A DNA stretch of 6,927 nucleotides from Gammaproteobacteria bacterium (GTDB lineage: Bacteria; Pseudomonadota; Gammaproteobacteria; Tenderiales; Tenderiaceae). Below are positions 6,080 through 6,927 of this stretch, piece by piece. Under the pieces are notes generated by a model. It was not told the DNA's origin and made no database searches. It worked only from the letters and a program-made list of their open reading frames with translations. Each line of letters begins with the position of its first letter. The stretch's first letter is position 1. The DNA is taken from contig JALTMR010000145.1 of assembly GCA_027001525.1 (NCBI GenBank), positions 1 through 6,927 on the forward strand, written 5' to 3'. Both the position numbers and the translations under genes were made by a program.

Positions 6080-6927
6080 TTGGGGTGAAGGCGTAGACGT
6101 CCGCGATGGGGGTGCGTCCATCATCAGCCCAGCCGCCGATGGAATATATCGTGTTGCCGATGGTGCAGACGCCCATAGCCGCAACGGGGGCGGGTAGAGG
6201 GGTATCTGAGCTCCAGCTTGAGGTTGAGAAATCGTAGCAGGAGGTTCGGTTGTGGATGTCGTCGTCGCTGTAGCCGCCGAATATATAGAGTTTGTCTTTT
6301 GCCATGGCTGCACCAAGACCCGCCGCCGGCCACGGAAGGGCGAATCCATCTATGGGGCTCCAGCTGTTGGTGTTGCTGTTATAGCTTTCGATTACAGTGA
6401 AGTTGTTGAACCCCTCTGGTTTGAAGGCAACACCGCCCATGGCAAGAATTTTCCCATCCGCGACCACTGCGGAGAGCGCAAAGCGTGGTGTGGGGAGGGG
6501 GGCAATTGCTTCCCAGGTGTTTGTGGTGGGATCAAAGCGCTCGCAAAAATCGAAGCCGGGGTCAGTTTTTGGCCCGCCCTGGGTCGCGTCTGGGTGGTGG
6601 CCCCCGAGGACGTATATCTTGTCTTCCAGTACGGCGACTGCGGGATAATCATGAGGTTCGATCATATCTGGGCCACTTTCCCATGTGTCCGTTTCTGGAT
6701 GATAAATATCAACGGTGCGTAAAAAGCGAAAATTCCCATCTTCCTGTCTGAAGCCACCGCCTATCACGTAAATGCGGTCGTTGATCGTAGCGGCAACAGC
6801 GCCGGAGCGAAGGGTTGGCATATCTGCTCGGGCGCTCCATTCGCTGGTTTCGGGATCGAAGCAGATGGTTGAGTTAAGGCTCTGAAAGTTTGGCCCACCG
6901 CCGCCAAACGCGTAAAGCTTGCCTTTG
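6072..6927 (-). CDS. Kelch-repeat beta-propeller protein, 5' end outside the window
   Basis: The visible 284 C-terminal residues form Kelch repeats of about 45-55 residues, each with an aromatic-x-x-GG strand and a downstream Y/F-D-P-x-T-x-x-W motif. The GG strands are KLYAFGGG, RIYVIGGG, KIYVLGGH, KILAMGGV, KLYIFGGY and TIYSIGGW. The Trp motifs include FDPETSEW, YHPETDTW and FDPTTNTW. The last blade stops after DVYAFTPNA, so an N-terminal strand probably closes the propeller. The frame continues to the window edge without a stop, and the ATG at 6821 falls inside a repeat, so it is not the start. Kelch propellers are binding scaffolds with varied partners and some have enzymatic relatives; I cannot assign a function. 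A signal peptide cannot be judged because the start is missing. It overlaps moeB by 8 bases. Confidence 0.93.
   Translation of the reverse strand, partial: KGKLYAFGGGGPNFQSLNSTICFDPETSEWSARADMPTLRSGAVAATINDRIYVIGGGFRQEDGNFRFLRTVDIYHPETDTWESGPDMIEPHDYPAVAVLEDKIYVLGGHHPDATQGGPKTDPGFDFCERFDPTTNTWEAIAPLPTPRFALSAVVADGKILAMGGVAFKPEGFNNFTVIESYNSNTNSWSPIDGFALPWPAAGLGAAMAKDKLYIFGGYSDDDIHNRTSCYDFSTSSWSSDTPLPAPVAAMGVCTIGNTIYSIGGWADDGRTPIADVYAFTPNA

Noticed and set aside
6080..6349. A 90-residue N-terminal extension of MoeB
   Set aside because: It is read out of frame from the Kelch gene, is rich in Pro, Ser, Thr and Ala, and has no counterpart in the MoeB family; the family start is at 6079.

Overview
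The window is ordinary gammaproteobacterial chromosome built around the macromolecular-synthesis operon (rpsU, dnaG, rpoD). All complete protein genes and the tRNA lie on the minus strand, so transcription runs from high to low coordinates. The RpoD, DnaG and S21 proteins are close to the Escherichia coli and Pseudomonas versions as I recall them. A GatB/YqeY-like gene sits between rpsU and dnaG, a layout I know from Pseudomonas and many non-enteric Gammaproteobacteria but not from E. coli. Together with a LexA-controlled yebG this points to a free-living gammaproteobacterium; I cannot name the genus.

Layout in the direction of transcription (right to left). From 6927 to 6072 is the 3' part of a Kelch-repeat beta-propeller gene whose start lies outside the window. 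It overlaps moeB (6079-5318), an E1-like adenylyltransferase, by 8 bases (ATGCCTGA), so the two are probably translated from one message. A good sigma-70 promoter (5299-5271) then starts rpsU (5216-5001), followed by a strong intercistronic hairpin (4991-4954), a yqeY-like gene (4938-4477), dnaG (4443-2677), an inverted repeat over the dnaG stop codon, a promoter inside the dnaG-rpoD gap, and rpoD (2527-719). After rpoD come a promoter-like element and a CAU-anticodon tRNA (660-584) whose acceptor stem marks it as tRNA-Ile2 (ileX type) rather than tRNA-Met. The last gene is yebG (345-58) behind a near-consensus LexA box. A rho-independent terminator at 11-43 faces the other way and ends a plus-strand gene outside the window.

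How it fits together: S21 (translation initiation), primase (replication initiation) and the housekeeping sigma factor (transcription initiation) are co-transcribed but needed at very different levels. The sequence shows candidate devices for this: a strong Shine-Dalgarno only at rpsU, a hairpin after rpsU, weak or absent Shine-Dalgarno sites at yqeY, dnaG and rpoD, and an extra promoter for rpoD.

I found no mobile element, CRISPR array, phage gene or convincing new system. The points most worth a second look are the Kelch-moeB translational coupling, the rpsU/yqeY hairpin, the tRNA identity and the inverted repeats at gene junctions. No gene-free stretch exceeds 300 bases; the longest runs from 396 to 583 and holds only two small adjacent hairpins.
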